A program made the position numbers and the translations under genes. The notes beneath the pieces are model-generated. The model was not told the DNA's origin, did no database searches, and worked only from the letters and a program-made list of their open reading frames with translations. Positions 24,700-34,103 of a stretch of 64,000 bases of DNA are shown piece by piece (the first letter of the stretch is position 1; each line of letters opens with the position of its first letter). Source of the stretch: Gemmatimonadetes bacterium 13_1_20CM_4_69_16 (GTDB lineage Bacteria; Gemmatimonadota; Gemmatimonadetes; Gemmatimonadales; GWC2-71-9); the NCBI GenBank assembly GCA_001919865.1, contig MNIR01000052.1, positions 1 to 64,000 on the forward strand. The letters run 5' to 3'.

Positions 24700-26571
24700 G
24701 TGCGATGGCTCGGCGGAATGGTAACGCTGTGCGCCGTCGGGTGCGCGACCTCGCGCACCGGCGTCGCGCCCGCGCGCCCAACCACCGCTCCCGCGCGCGC
24801 GCCGTTGCAGCTCAGTATCGTGTACCCCGGCCCGACCGACGTCGTTCAGGCGCACGATTCGTGCTTCTTGTTCGGTGCGGTGCGCGGCGGAGCGGGGCCG
24901 GTGACCCTCTCGGTCAACGGGACACCGGTCCGCGTCTTCGCGAACGGCGCCTGGATCGCGTGGCTGCCACTGCCGGACGACACGCTCGCCGTGTTTCGTC
25001 TCGTGGCCCGAGCCGACGGCGATTCGGCGCTGCAGGACTGGACCGCGCGCATCGCGCCGCGCTTCCGCCCCCCCGCCGGGCGCGCGGCGTGGATCGACAC
25101 GACGAGCTTCGCGCCGGCGGGCACCGTCGCGCTACCGCTGGGCGAAGGCATTCGCCTCGCCGTCCGCGCCGCGCCCGGCGCGACGGTGTGGCTGCGGCTT
25201 CCCTGGGGCGCCGCCATCCCGTTCCTCCCCGACACGCTCCCGGGGGAGCCTGCCTGGGGCGTGCGCGCTTTCGCGACCGTCACGGCCGCCTACCGGCTTC
25301 CTCCGGCGGCCGATCGCTACGTCGCGTGGCTCCCGGCCGCGGCGCTGTGCCCCGATGGTAAGGCGGCGTGCGCGACGCTCGAAGTGATCGCGGGACGGGA
25401 CACGGCAACGGCGCGCTGGCCACTCTCGGTCGGCCTCGTGGACCTGACGTTCCCGAGCGTGGTCGTGCTCAACGACGATACCGCTCATGTGGGCACCACG
25501 GACAGTCTGACGCCGGGAAAGGCGGTGCCGTGGGGGACGTACAACTGGTTCTTCCCCACCGGAACCACCTCCGTGCTGTCGGGGCGCTGGAACGACCAAG
25601 TGCGTCTGCAGCTTTCACAGCACGCGGTCGCGTGGGTGAACGCGAGCGACGTGGTTCCACTCCCGGCGGGCACGCCGCCGGCGAGGGGCGTCGTCGGCTC
25701 GGTGCGCCTCGAGCCCGGGCCGGCTGCGGTGACCCTGCGCGTGCCGCTCCCGGGGAAGCTCCCGTTCCAGGTGACGGAGCAGGAGCGGAGCCTGACGCTG
25801 CGCGTCTACGGAGCGGGCTCGGACATCAACTGGATGCAGTACGGCCGGACCGACCCGCTCGTCACGCGCATGAGCTACGCGCAGCCCACGGCGGACGAGG
25901 TGACGATCACGCTCGACCTCGCGCGGCGCGTGTGGGGCTACCGCACGCGCTTCGATGGGCGGGACCTGCTGCTCGAGGTCCGCCGCCCCCCGCAGGTCGA
26001 TCCGGAGCGGCCCCTCAGGGGCCGCACCATCGTGCTCGATCCCGGCCATCCTCCGCTCGGCGCCAAGGGACCCACCGGTCTGTGGGAACCAGTGGCGACG
26101 CTCGCGGTCGCCTCTAAGGCCAAGACGCTGCTCGAGCAGGCGGGCGCGACGGCACTGCTGACGCGCACCGACTCGACGCCGCTCGAGCTGTTCGCCCGCA
26201 CCCATTTCGCCGAGCTGCATGACGCCGACGTGCTGGTCTCGATTCATGCCAACGCGCTCCCCGACGGCGTGAACCCCTTCGTGAACAACGGCACGAGTGT
26301 CTACTACTTCCACCCCCGCAGCGTCGCGCTCGCCCGCGCGCTCGACGTCGCGCTCGTCGCCGAGCTCGGGGTGCGGGACCTCGGGATGGGACGAGGGGAC
26401 TACGCGCTGGTGCGCCCGACCTGGATGCCCGCCGCGCTCACCGAGGGTCTGTTCATCATGCTGCCCGAACAGGAGGCTCTGCTACTGAGCGACGAGGGAC
26501 AGGCGCGCTATGCGCGGGGGGTGGTGCGGGGGATTGAGGCCTTTCTGCGAGAGCGAGCGCAGGAGCCGTGA
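24700..26571 (+). CDS. N-acetylmuramoyl-L-alanine amidase (Amidase_3), exported
   Basis: Cuts the amide bond between MurNAc and the stem peptide. The catalytic domain occupies the last about 180 residues: TIVLDPGHPP (zinc His), WEPVATLAVASKAKTLLEQ (zinc Glu), LVSIHANALPDG (zinc His) and the late LTEGLFIMLPEQE (catalytic Glu). About 400 residues of beta-rich region precede it, including AMIN-like segments. The N-terminus (MVTLCAVGCATS) looks like a short lipoprotein-type signal. I chose GTG 24700 because the promoter overlaps earlier starts; ATG 24718 is also possible. GTGA overlap with the next gene. Confidence 0.87.
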   Translation: MRWLGGMVTLCAVGCATSRTGVAPARPTTAPARAPLQLSIVYPGPTDVVQAHDSCFLFGAVRGGAGPVTLSVNGTPVRVFANGAWIAWLPLPDDTLAVFRLVARADGDSALQDWTARIAPRFRPPAGRAAWIDTTSFAPAGTVALPLGEGIRLAVRAAPGATVWLRLPWGAAIPFLPDTLPGEPAWGVRAFATVTAAYRLPPAADRYVAWLPAAALCPDGKAACATLEVIAGRDTATARWPLSVGLVDLTFPSVVVLNDDTAHVGTTDSLTPGKAVPWGTYNWFFPTGTTSVLSGRWNDQVRLQLSQHAVAWVNASDVVPLPAGTPPARGVVGSVRLEPGPAAVTLRVPLPGKLPFQVTEQERSLTLRVYGAGSDINWMQYGRTDPLVTRMSYAQPTADEVTITLDLARRVWGYRTRFDGRDLLLEVRRPPQVDPERPLRGRTIVLDPGHPPLGAKGPTGLWEPVATLAVASKAKTLLEQAGATALLTRTDSTPLELFARTHFAELHDADVLVSIHANALPDGVNPFVNNGTSVYYFHPRSVALARALDVALVAELGVRDLGMGRGDYALVRPTWMPAALTEGLFIMLPEQEALLLSDEGQARYARGVVRGIEAFLRERAQEP

Positions 26572-29289
26572 GATTGCGGATTGCGGATTTCGGATTGCGG
26601 ATTGGCACGACGTCCTCACGTCGTCGGCTCGATCTTTCACTGATATTCCGCAATCCGCAATCCGCAATCCGCATTCTCTTGCCGCTCCTGCTCGCCGTCC
26701 GCGCCGAGGCTCAGGCCGATCCGTCCGGCCCCTGGCGCACCCTCCACACCCCCCATTTCCGCATCCACTTTCGCCCGCTGTACCGTGACGTGGCGCAGCT
26801 CGCGTCTCGGGAGGCCGAGCGCGCCTACGGGCTGCTCGCGTCGGAGCTTCACCCGCCGCGCCAGGTGGTCGACCTGACGCTGGTGGACGACGTCGACGTC
26901 GCCAACGGCGCGACCATCGTGTTCCCGTCCGACCGCATCCTCGTCTTGCTCCCGCCGCCCGCGAACGAGCCCGGGCTGCAGCACTACGACAGCTGGCTTC
27001 GCTTGGTCACGACGCACGAGCTCACGCACATCTTCCACCTCGACCGCGTGCGCGGCTTCTGGGGTGGGTTACAGGCGGTGTTCGGCCGTGTCCCTGGACT
27101 GTTTCCGAACGCCTATCAGCCGAGCTGGGTAACGGAAGGGCTGGCGACCTACTACGAGTCGAAGTTCACCCACGGCGGGCGCGTGACGGGGAGTCTACAC
27201 ACGCAAGTGCTCGCGGCAGACCACGCCGCGGGCGCCTCGCGCTCCCCGTGGGACGCCGTGTTCTTCACGCGCTGGGCGGACGGGCTCGTGCCCTACGCCT
27301 ATGGTAGCCGCTTCTTTCATTACCTCGCGGGAGAGACAGGAGACTCCGTCGTGCCGCGGTTCGTCGAGGCGACATCCCGCCAGCTGATCCCCTCGCGGGT
27401 GGGCCGCCAGATCGGTCGCGTGGCGTCGGGACGGTCGCTGCAAGCTGAGTGGCCCAAGGGCACGCGGCCCCTGCCGCAGGCGGGCGCCGCCGCCGACGCC
27501 GCCGTCCGCGTGCTCGACCGAGCGCTCCGCACCGAGCCCGTCCCGCAGGTCTCGCCCGACGGCCGGGAGGTCGTCTACATCCGCGACGATGGCAAGGGGC
27601 CGAGCCAGCTGCGTGTGCTCGCTGCCGGTGGGGGGTTCCAAGTCCTGCGGGCGCACCGCGTGAACGGCGAGGTGAGCTACGACTGGCTCGGCGACACGCT
27701 CGTCGTCGCGCAGCTCGACTGGACGTCCCGCTGGCAGGTGCACAGCGACCTGTACCGCTGGTTCCCTGATGGTGAGTGGCGTCGCGTGACACACGCTGCA
27801 CGGCTCGTCACGCCCCGCGCGGGCGGGGGGCGCCTCTCCGTGATCGCGCTCATCCCGGGGGGGAATCGCCCGGTGCTGCCCGTGCCGGCCGGGCCCGGGG
27901 GTGCGACGTGGGGCGAGGTCGTGCCGTCTCCCGATGGACGCCGGGTGGCGGGCACGCGGAACGCGAACGGGCACTGGGCGCTGCTGCGCTGGCCCGCGGA
28001 CTCGCCTCAGGTGGCGACGCTGCTGCGCGCCACGGCCGGCGTGATTTCCGATCCGACGTGGACGCCCGCCGGCGACCTGCTGTTCGTCACCGATCCGACG
28101 GGATTCCCGCAGGTGTATCGCTGGCGCGACGCCGCGGGCGCCGAGCCGCTCACGGCCGAGCCGCTCGGCGCCCGCGCCCCCGCGGCGCTGCCGGACGGCA
28201 CGCTGTTGTACGCAACGCTCACGGCCGCGGGGTGGGAGCTGCGGCGCGGGCCGGGCGTCCCGACGGGGGCGCCCGTGCCCGCCGACCGGCCGGCTCCGTT
28301 CGACTCCGCGCCCCCCGTCACGACGCGCGAGACGGGCTACGCGGCGTGGCCTTCGTTGCGGCCCCACTTCTGGGTGCCGCTGTTTCTCGATGCCGGGCCG
28401 AGTGGGCGATTCTGGGGCGGCGTCACCGCGGGCACCGACGCCGTCGGCCGGTTCTCCTACTTCGCCACGGGCCTCATCGCGCCGCGGCCGTTTCGCGCGC
28501 TGGGGTCGTTCGCGGCGGTATGGAACGGCCTGGGAAACCCGACGTTCGACGTCGCGGCGGCGAGCACGTGGGAGGACGTGCGCGCCGCGATCATCCTGTC
28601 CGAGCAAACCCGGACTGCCGCCCTCGGCGTTTCGTTCGTCGCGCGGCGGTGGCGCAGCGTCGCGAGCCTGCGCTTGGCGGCGGAGTTCAAGGGCACGCGC
28701 TTCGCGACCATCCCCGACACCTCGCTCGCCGCCGTGTGCTCGGGTTGCGAGGGCCACGACCTCGTGGGGGGGTCGGTGACGCTCGGGGTGCGGTACCTCG
28801 TCTCCGCGCCGCTCGCCGTGTCGGCGCAGGACGGGTTCAGCTGGTCGGCCCTGTATCGGCGGCGCGCCGAAGTGAGCGGCGCCCGCTGGTCGAGCGAAGC
28901 GCGCACGCGCCTCGGGGTGTACCTCCACGTGCCGGGTATCGGCGGGTTCGCGCGCCACGTCCTCGCGCTACGGCTCGCCGCCGGGGCCACCGGCGGGCCG
29001 CTCGGTGAGTTGTTCAAGGCGGGTGGAGTGTCGTCGGGGAGCGTCGGCTTGACGGGCCGACAAGCTGTGGCTCAACGCGTTCAGCGACGTGGGCGACGCG
29101 TGGGGCGCCGGGGAGTCGCCGCGGTTCACGCGACTCCGCTCCGCGGGCGTCGAGCTCGCCGGCGATTTCACCATCAACTATGACCTCCCGGTGCAGCTCC
29201 GGGTCGGCGTCGCAGCGCCGCTCGCCGATCCCCCTTCCGGCGCGGCGCGACGCCCTCAGGTCTACCTCGCCTTCGCGTCGGATTTCTGA
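26568..29289 (+). CDS. Secreted peptidase-like / TolB propeller / outer-membrane barrel protein, frameshifted
   Basis: An N-terminal zincin-like domain with THELTHIFHLDRVRGF follows a signal sequence (LLPLLLAVRAEAQA), then TolB-like blades (VSPDGREVVYIRDD, SPDGRRVAGTRNANG), then a barrel. The open frame derails near 29057: after GLTG it reads QAVAQRVQ, whereas one C fewer restores DKLWLNAFSDVGDAWGAGES and a proper barrel end, VYLAFASDF. Either a sequencing error or a real truncation. The first about 40 residues come from the inverted repeat (FRNPQSAIRI), and the true start is unclear. Confidence 0.75.
26572..26674 (+). repeat. Inverted repeat of GCGGATT units with inner hairpin
   Basis: The left arm (26572-26604) iterates ATTGCGGATTGCGG; the right arm (about 26644-26674) iterates the complement CCGCAATCCGCAAT. 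Between them is a perfect ACGACGT-CCTC-ACGTCGT hairpin. The element directly follows the amidase stop and is translated in frame at the start of the next gene. Confidence 0.85.
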
Positions 29290-29353
29290 GCGTGAAAAGA
29301 TCTCTGGAACTGCGCTGGGAGTGGCCCTCGTGAACGTGCCCTCGGCTGCGGGA

Positions 29354-29359
29354 TATAAT
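29354..29359 (+). promoter_or_regulatory. Consensus -10 TATAAT six bases from the GWxTD gene start
   Basis: A perfect TATAAT, with TGAACG 17 bp upstream as a weak -35. The ATG at 29366 coincides with the expected transcription start, so the mRNA would be leaderless; no Shine-Dalgarno is present. Confidence 0.6.
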
Positions 29360-29365
29360 TGATCC

Positions 29366-31621
29366 ATGCGACGCCTGCTGGTCGGCCTGCTCGCCCTGTC
29401 CCTCCCTCCGTCCACCCGGCTGCCCGCCCAGTCGCCCGAGGATCGCGCCGCGGTGGCGGCGCTGCGCGACTCACTCGCGGGCGTGACCGACTCGCTCTCG
29501 CTGCAGCGGCTCGAGGCGGCGACGATCCAGGTCGCGAAGCAGCAGCGCGACGATCCACTGCTCCACTGCCGGCTCGGCTTCATCGCGTACCGCCTGGGAG
29601 AGCTCACTAACGCCAAGTCGCACTACGATGACGCGGCTGGAGAGTTCGAATGGGCCGGGGAGCTCCGACCTGACTGGCCCTACGCGTGGTACGGCCTGGG
29701 GCTCGCCGAGCTGGCGCAGGGGGAGCACGCGGTGATCGCGATCGAGAATCTCCGCCAGCAGCTCGGGAAGGACTACCTCACCAAGGCCGCGCGGGCGCTG
29801 GCGCGCGCCGCGCAGGCGGACCCGAGCTTTGCGCAGGCGAGCATCGATCTCGCCAACACGGCGCTCACGCAGCGCATCCAGCCGCGACTCGAGGTTGCCC
29901 TGCAGGCGGTGCGGCTCACCGCCGCCTCGGCGGCGGGTCGGAACGCCGGCGTCCAGCTTGCGCGCGGTCGCGTGGAGCGAGAGGTGGGCGACGCCGACTC
30001 GGCGGTCGCCGGGTTCCAGGCATACCTCAGGGTGGGTGGCGATTCGGGGCTCGGTCTGCTGGAGCTCGCCCGCACCTACTACTATGCCCAGCGCCCGGCG
30101 GACGGGTGGCGGACCTACTTCGCGGGGGCGCGCCTGGCACGCTCCCCCGAAGCGGTGGAGCTGTATCGTGCGGACTTGAGCGTCGTCGCGGGGCCGGACG
30201 AGCTGGCCCCCTTCGACGGGTTCACGTCCCCCGGTCCGCGCGCCGCGTGGCTCGAGCGGTTTTGGCTGCGGCGCGACATCACGGAGGCGCGCGAGCCGGG
30301 CGAGCGCCTTGCCGAGCATTACCGCCGCTGGTTCTACGCGTGGCACAACTTCGGGCTCGTCAGCCGCCATCGGCATTACGACATCACCGAGCGGTATCGC
30401 GCCGATCAGACGACGTTCGACGACCGCGGCGCCATCTACCTGCGCCACGGCTCCCCCGACAAACGCGCCACGTACCCCAGGGTCCTCGACCGGCTCGAGC
30501 CGAATGAAACCTGGCTGTACCGACGCCCTCCCCCCGACGGCGATCTCATCTTCCATTTCGTGGCGCGGGAGGACGTCCAGGACTACAAGCTGGTGGAAAG
30601 CCTGGCGGACGCGTTGTTCACCGGCTTCCGGGGCGCCCTGGCGCTGCAAGGCCACCGCGGTCTCGATCCCCTGACCAGCGACCTGTTCGCTTCGCGCGCG
30701 GATATCAATCCGCTGTATGCGCGGCTGGGGAATACCGTCGGCTCGGCGAACGCCGCCGGCGCGCTCGCCGCCGAGCGGACGCTCGGACAGCACAGCATCG
30801 CCGCGGGCACGACCAGCGACAGCTATCGCCGGGTGTTCGTCACCCCGCTCGACGTCTCGGTGTCGGAGTTCGTCGTAGGCTCGCGCGCCCGCCCGGGACA
30901 GGAGCTGCACGTCGTATTCGCGATTCCCGGCCAACGCCTGACGCCCGTGCCCGACTCGACGCGCGTGCTGTACCCCGTCTCGTTCCGGTTAGTCGTGAGC
31001 GACAGCCTCGACAATCTGGTGGCGCGGCTCGATACCACGCGCGTGTTCGCGGCGCAGGCGCCGCTGCGCCACGGGGCGTATCTGACCGGCCGGCTGGCGC
31101 TCCCGGTCCCGCCGGGGGCTTACCGGTACCGCCTCCTGGTCGAAGAACGGGGCGGCGACACGGGCGACCTCGTGACGCGCGACTCCATCGCCGTCGGCGT
31201 GCTGGATGGCGCGCGCTTCGCGGCGAGCGACCTCGTGCTCGGCCGTCAGGGCTCGGGGCTCGTGTGGACCACCGGGTCCGACACGGTGCCCCTCAACCCG
31301 CTCAGCCGTTTCCCCGAGGGGGGCTCGGCCGAGCTCTATTACGAAGTGTACGGGCTCGCGACCGGCGCGCCCTATCACACCGTCGTCCGACTGGAACGGG
31401 AAGGCGGTCGCTCGCTGTTCCACCGGCTGTTCGGCGGAGGGCAGGCGCCGGTGCTGTTCGAGTTCGACGCGCCGGCCGACGGCCCCGTGACGCGCGTGCG
31501 CCGCGCCGTCGATCTGCGCGACGCGGCCAAAGGGATCTACGTCCTCGCCGTCGAGATCCGCGACCCCACAACCGCCGCGTCGCTCGTCCGCCGTCGCCAG
31601 TTCGTCATCGTGTCACGCTAG
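29366..31621 (+). CDS. Exported TPR protein of the GWxTD-domain family
   Basis: 751 residues with a signal peptide (MRRLLVGLLALSLPPSTRLPAQS). TPR-like helices cover about residues 20-240 (RPDWPYAWYGLGLAELAQG; DPSFAQASIDLANTAL). A family-typical segment follows, DDRGAIYLRHGSPDKRATYP, but the eponymous GWxTD position reads TTFDD here. The C-terminal half is beta-rich, with a final strand ending QFVIVSR. The family is common in Gemmatimonadota, Acidobacteriota and Bacteroidota and has no proven function. Leaderless start inferred from the promoter. Confidence 0.78.
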   Translation: MRRLLVGLLALSLPPSTRLPAQSPEDRAAVAALRDSLAGVTDSLSLQRLEAATIQVAKQQRDDPLLHCRLGFIAYRLGELTNAKSHYDDAAGEFEWAGELRPDWPYAWYGLGLAELAQGEHAVIAIENLRQQLGKDYLTKAARALARAAQADPSFAQASIDLANTALTQRIQPRLEVALQAVRLTAASAAGRNAGVQLARGRVEREVGDADSAVAGFQAYLRVGGDSGLGLLELARTYYYAQRPADGWRTYFAGARLARSPEAVELYRADLSVVAGPDELAPFDGFTSPGPRAAWLERFWLRRDITEAREPGERLAEHYRRWFYAWHNFGLVSRHRHYDITERYRADQTTFDDRGAIYLRHGSPDKRATYPRVLDRLEPNETWLYRRPPPDGDLIFHFVAREDVQDYKLVESLADALFTGFRGALALQGHRGLDPLTSDLFASRADINPLYARLGNTVGSANAAGALAAERTLGQHSIAAGTTSDSYRRVFVTPLDVSVSEFVVGSRARPGQELHVVFAIPGQRLTPVPDSTRVLYPVSFRLVVSDSLDNLVARLDTTRVFAAQAPLRHGAYLTGRLALPVPPGAYRYRLLVEERGGDTGDLVTRDSIAVGVLDGARFAASDLVLGRQGSGLVWTTGSDTVPLNPLSRFPEGGSAELYYEVYGLATGAPYHTVVRLEREGGRSLFHRLFGGGQAPVLFEFDAPADGPVTRVRRAVDLRDAAKGIYVLAVEIRDPTTAASLVRRRQFVIVSR

Positions 31622-31627
31622 AGTCGG

Positions 31628-31657
31628 TTGACACCCCCTCCGATGCGCCCGTAACTT
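31628..31657 (+). promoter_or_regulatory. Promoter TTGACA-18-TAACTT before the second kinase gene
   Basis: Perfect -35 TTGACA (31628-31633), 18-bp spacer, TAACTT (31652-31657), followed by GGAG at 31671-31674 and ATG 31679. This is the most classical housekeeping promoter in the window. Confidence 0.65.
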
Positions 31658-31678
31658 TCCGCGACTCCTCGGAGAACG

Positions 31679-33432
31679 ATGTATTGCTCCCGCTGCGGCA
31701 CCCAGAACGACGACGCCAGTAAGTTCTGCCGCTCCTGCGGCTTGGATCTCGCGGCGACGCCGATCCAGGACCACCAGGAGCTGACCGAGCTCGAGCTCGT
31801 GCGGTCGCAGCTCAAGGACGAATACGAGATCCTCGACGAGCTGGGGCGGGGCGGCATGGCGATAGTCTTCAAGGCGCGCGAGAAGCAGCTGGAGCGCGAG
31901 GTCGCCATCAAGGTGCTACCGTTTTCGCTCGCGTTCGACAAGGAGTTCGTCGAACGGTTCCAGCGCGAGGCGCGCACCTCGGCCAAGCTCGAGCACCCCG
32001 GCATCATCCCGATCTACCGGGTCGGCAAGTCCGGCCGCGTGATCTACTTCGTCATGAAGTTCCTGCGCGGCAAGCCGCTCGCCTCCGTGCTCGCCGCGCG
32101 CGGCTCGCTCCCCCCGGCGGAGATCCGGCAGATCCTGGTGCAGGTCGCGCGGGCCCTCGCGTACGCGCACAAGGGTGGCATCGTGCACCGCGACATCAAG
32201 CCCGACAACATCATGTTCGACGAGCACGGTCAAGCCGTCGTGACGGACTTCGGCATCGCCAAGGCGGCCACGGGCGGGAAACTCACCGGCACGGGCATGT
32301 CGATCGGCACGCCGCACTACATGAGCCCCGAGCAGGCGCGCGCCCAGCAGCTCGACGGGCGCAGCGACGTCTACTCGTTGGGCGTCGTGGCCTACCAGTC
32401 CCTCACGGGCAGCGTGCCGTTCGACGGCGAGGATTCCTTCTCCATCGGCTACAAGCACATCATGGAGGAGATTCCGGCACCGCCGCTCGAGACCTACGAC
32501 CAGCGCACCGTGTTCGAGATCATCCGCAAGATGATGGCGAAGTCGCCGGACGACCGGTTCCAGACCGCCGATGATCTGGTCCAGGCCCTCGAGGCGGGCT
32601 CGCCGCCGCCGTCGAGCCGCACCACCACCGCTCCGTCGCAGCGGGGATCGCGCTTTGGGTGCTCGTGGTCGTCGTTGCGCTCGGTGCCCCCGGCCTGTAC
32701 GCCTACAAGAAGGGCCTGCTCTTCTTCGCGCGGGCCGCGGTGCCCGAGTCCCTCGCGGCCATCCCCCGCGACACACTGGCGCAGCGTCTCCTCGGGGACA
32801 CCGGCGCGGGCGGCGCCCCAGCCGACTCGGCGCCGACACGAGCCACCGTCCCCCCCGCGCCTGACACGAGCCGCCGCCCCATCCCCCCGGGCACGCCGGG
32901 GCGGCTCACGTTGCAGGGCGTACCGGCCGGCGCCCGCATCACCCTCAACGGGCAACCGCTGCGCGGCCCCCAGACAGACGTGCCGCCCGGCACCTACCAG
33001 CTGGCCGTGCGCGCAGCTGGGTTCGCGCCGTTCGAACGGCAGGTCGTGATTACGGCGGGGGCGCCATCCAGCGTGAAGGTCGAGCTGCAGCCGCTGGGCT
33101 CCGGGGACGGCCGGAGCGGCCCCTGCGAGGTGTTCGGACCGGCCTACAATTTCGACAACATCTGCTTCGACACACGGCCGGTCCCGCTCTCTCAGACGCG
33201 GATCCCGGTCCCGGCGGACGCCTCGGTGTTCCCGCGGCAGGCGATCCTCTTGATCCACGTCTCCCAAGAGGGCACCACACTCGAGGCCCGCGTGTACGGC
33301 CCCTCCAACCTCGACACCTTCAACAACCAGGCGCTCGATATGGCGAAGAACCTGCGCTGGAACCCCGCTCAGAAGAACGGCGAGCCGGTGGACGCGTGGG
33401 TGCAGTGGCCATTCCAGCCCGTGAGGCAGTAA
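31679..33432 (+). CDS. Ser/Thr protein kinase with zinc ribbon, PEGA and TonB-like end; frameshifted
   Basis: N-terminal zinc ribbon (CSRCGTQNDDASKFCRSCGL), then a full kinase domain: GRGGMAIVFKA, VAIKVL, HRDIKPDNIMFD, TDFGIAK, GTPHYMSPEQ. The frame breaks at about 32598-32612 in a GCC-repeat stretch: the kinase frame turns to low-complexity nonsense, while the +1-base frame gives AVEPHHHRSVAAGIALWVLVVVVAL (membrane helix), a PEGA domain (LTLQGVPAGARITLNGQPL) and a TonB-like C-terminus (AILLIHVSQEGTTLEARVYG). One missing base explains it. I annotate a single gene; sequencing error and true mutation are both possible. Confidence 0.82.
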
Positions 33433-33938
33433 TCAACATCCACCCGACAGCGTTCATCGCCCCCGGCGCCGTCGTGCTGGGGGACGTGACGCTGGGCGCG
33501 CGCGCCAGCGTCTGGTACGGCGCCGTGCTGCGTGGCGACATGGCGGCGATCAGCGTGGGCGAGGCCACCAACCTGCAGGATGGCACCATCGTCCACGTGG
33601 ACGAGGGGAAGCCGGCACGGATCGGGGCGCGGGTGGGTGTGGGCCATCGTGCCATCCTCCACGCCTGCACGGTCGAGGACGACTGCCTGATCGGCATGGG
33701 CAGCATTCTGCTGAACGATGTCCGGGTCGGCACGGGCAGCGTCGTAGCGGCCGGGGCGGTTGTCCCTGAGGGGACGGTTGTGCCGCCCGGCTCGCTCGTG
33801 GTCGGCGTGCCCGCTCGAGTGACCCGGCGAGTGGACGACGCACTCCGGGAGCGAATCCGGCTCACGTGGGAGCATTATGTGGCGGAGGCGGAACGACACC
33901 GCGGGGGCAGGTTCCCGATTGCGCGAGCAGGTTTGTGA
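33396..33938 (+). CDS. Gamma-class carbonic anhydrase-like hexapeptide protein
   Basis: Left-handed beta-helix protein of about 180 residues. Hexapeptide repeats (IAPGAVVLGDVTLGARASVW, IGARVGVGHRAILHACTVED) carry the three zinc histidines expected for this family, in TIVHVD and GHRAILH. GDMAAISVG holds the conserved Arg/Asp-side residues. The C-terminal helix (DDALRERIRLTWEHYVAEAE) caps the trimer. It begins inside the end of the kinase gene; GTG 33396 or GTG 33405 could be used. CO2 hydration is inferred; many relatives have no measured activity. Confidence 0.88.
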   Translation: MGAVAIPAREAVINIHPTAFIAPGAVVLGDVTLGARASVWYGAVLRGDMAAISVGEATNLQDGTIVHVDEGKPARIGARVGVGHRAILHACTVEDDCLIGMGSILLNDVRVGTGSVVAAGAVVPEGTVVPPGSLVVGVPARVTRRVDDALRERIRLTWEHYVAEAERHRGGRFPIARAGL

Positions 33939-33952
33939 TGTGAATTCCGGAA

Positions 33953-33972
33953 AGCGCCGCGCGGGCGGCGCT
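33953..33972 (+). terminator. Hairpin after the carbonic anhydrase gene
   Basis: Perfect 8-bp stem AGCGCCGC/GCGGCGCT with a GCGG loop, 14 bp past the stop. No U-tract follows. The rest of the spacer to nrdJ (to 34103) shows a T6 run at about 34022 but no cobalamin-riboswitch boxes. Confidence 0.35.
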
Positions 33973-34103
33973 GTCGCGCGGGGTTGCTCGGATGCGCCCA
34001 CCGACCTACCTTGCCCTTCCGCGTTTTTTGTCTCGCGCGCCGTTAAATTTCACACATCGCAGGCGCTTTGCGAGTAAGCTCACACCGTGAGGGACGAGCC
34101 AGC

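Noticed and set aside
26572-26674. CRISPR-like array
   Set aside because: The iterated units are 7-8 bp with no spacers and are arranged as inverted arms; no cas genes are present.
32659-33432. Separate gene for the PEGA/TonB-like ORF
   Set aside because: A GTG start there would begin within the membrane helix without a basic n-region, and the upstream out-of-frame sequence continues naturally from the kinase; a frameshift explains both.
33939-34103. Cobalamin riboswitch upstream of the B12-dependent nrdJ
   Set aside because: Looked for because of the cofactor, but the 165-bp spacer shows no B12-box sequence and is short for that riboswitch.
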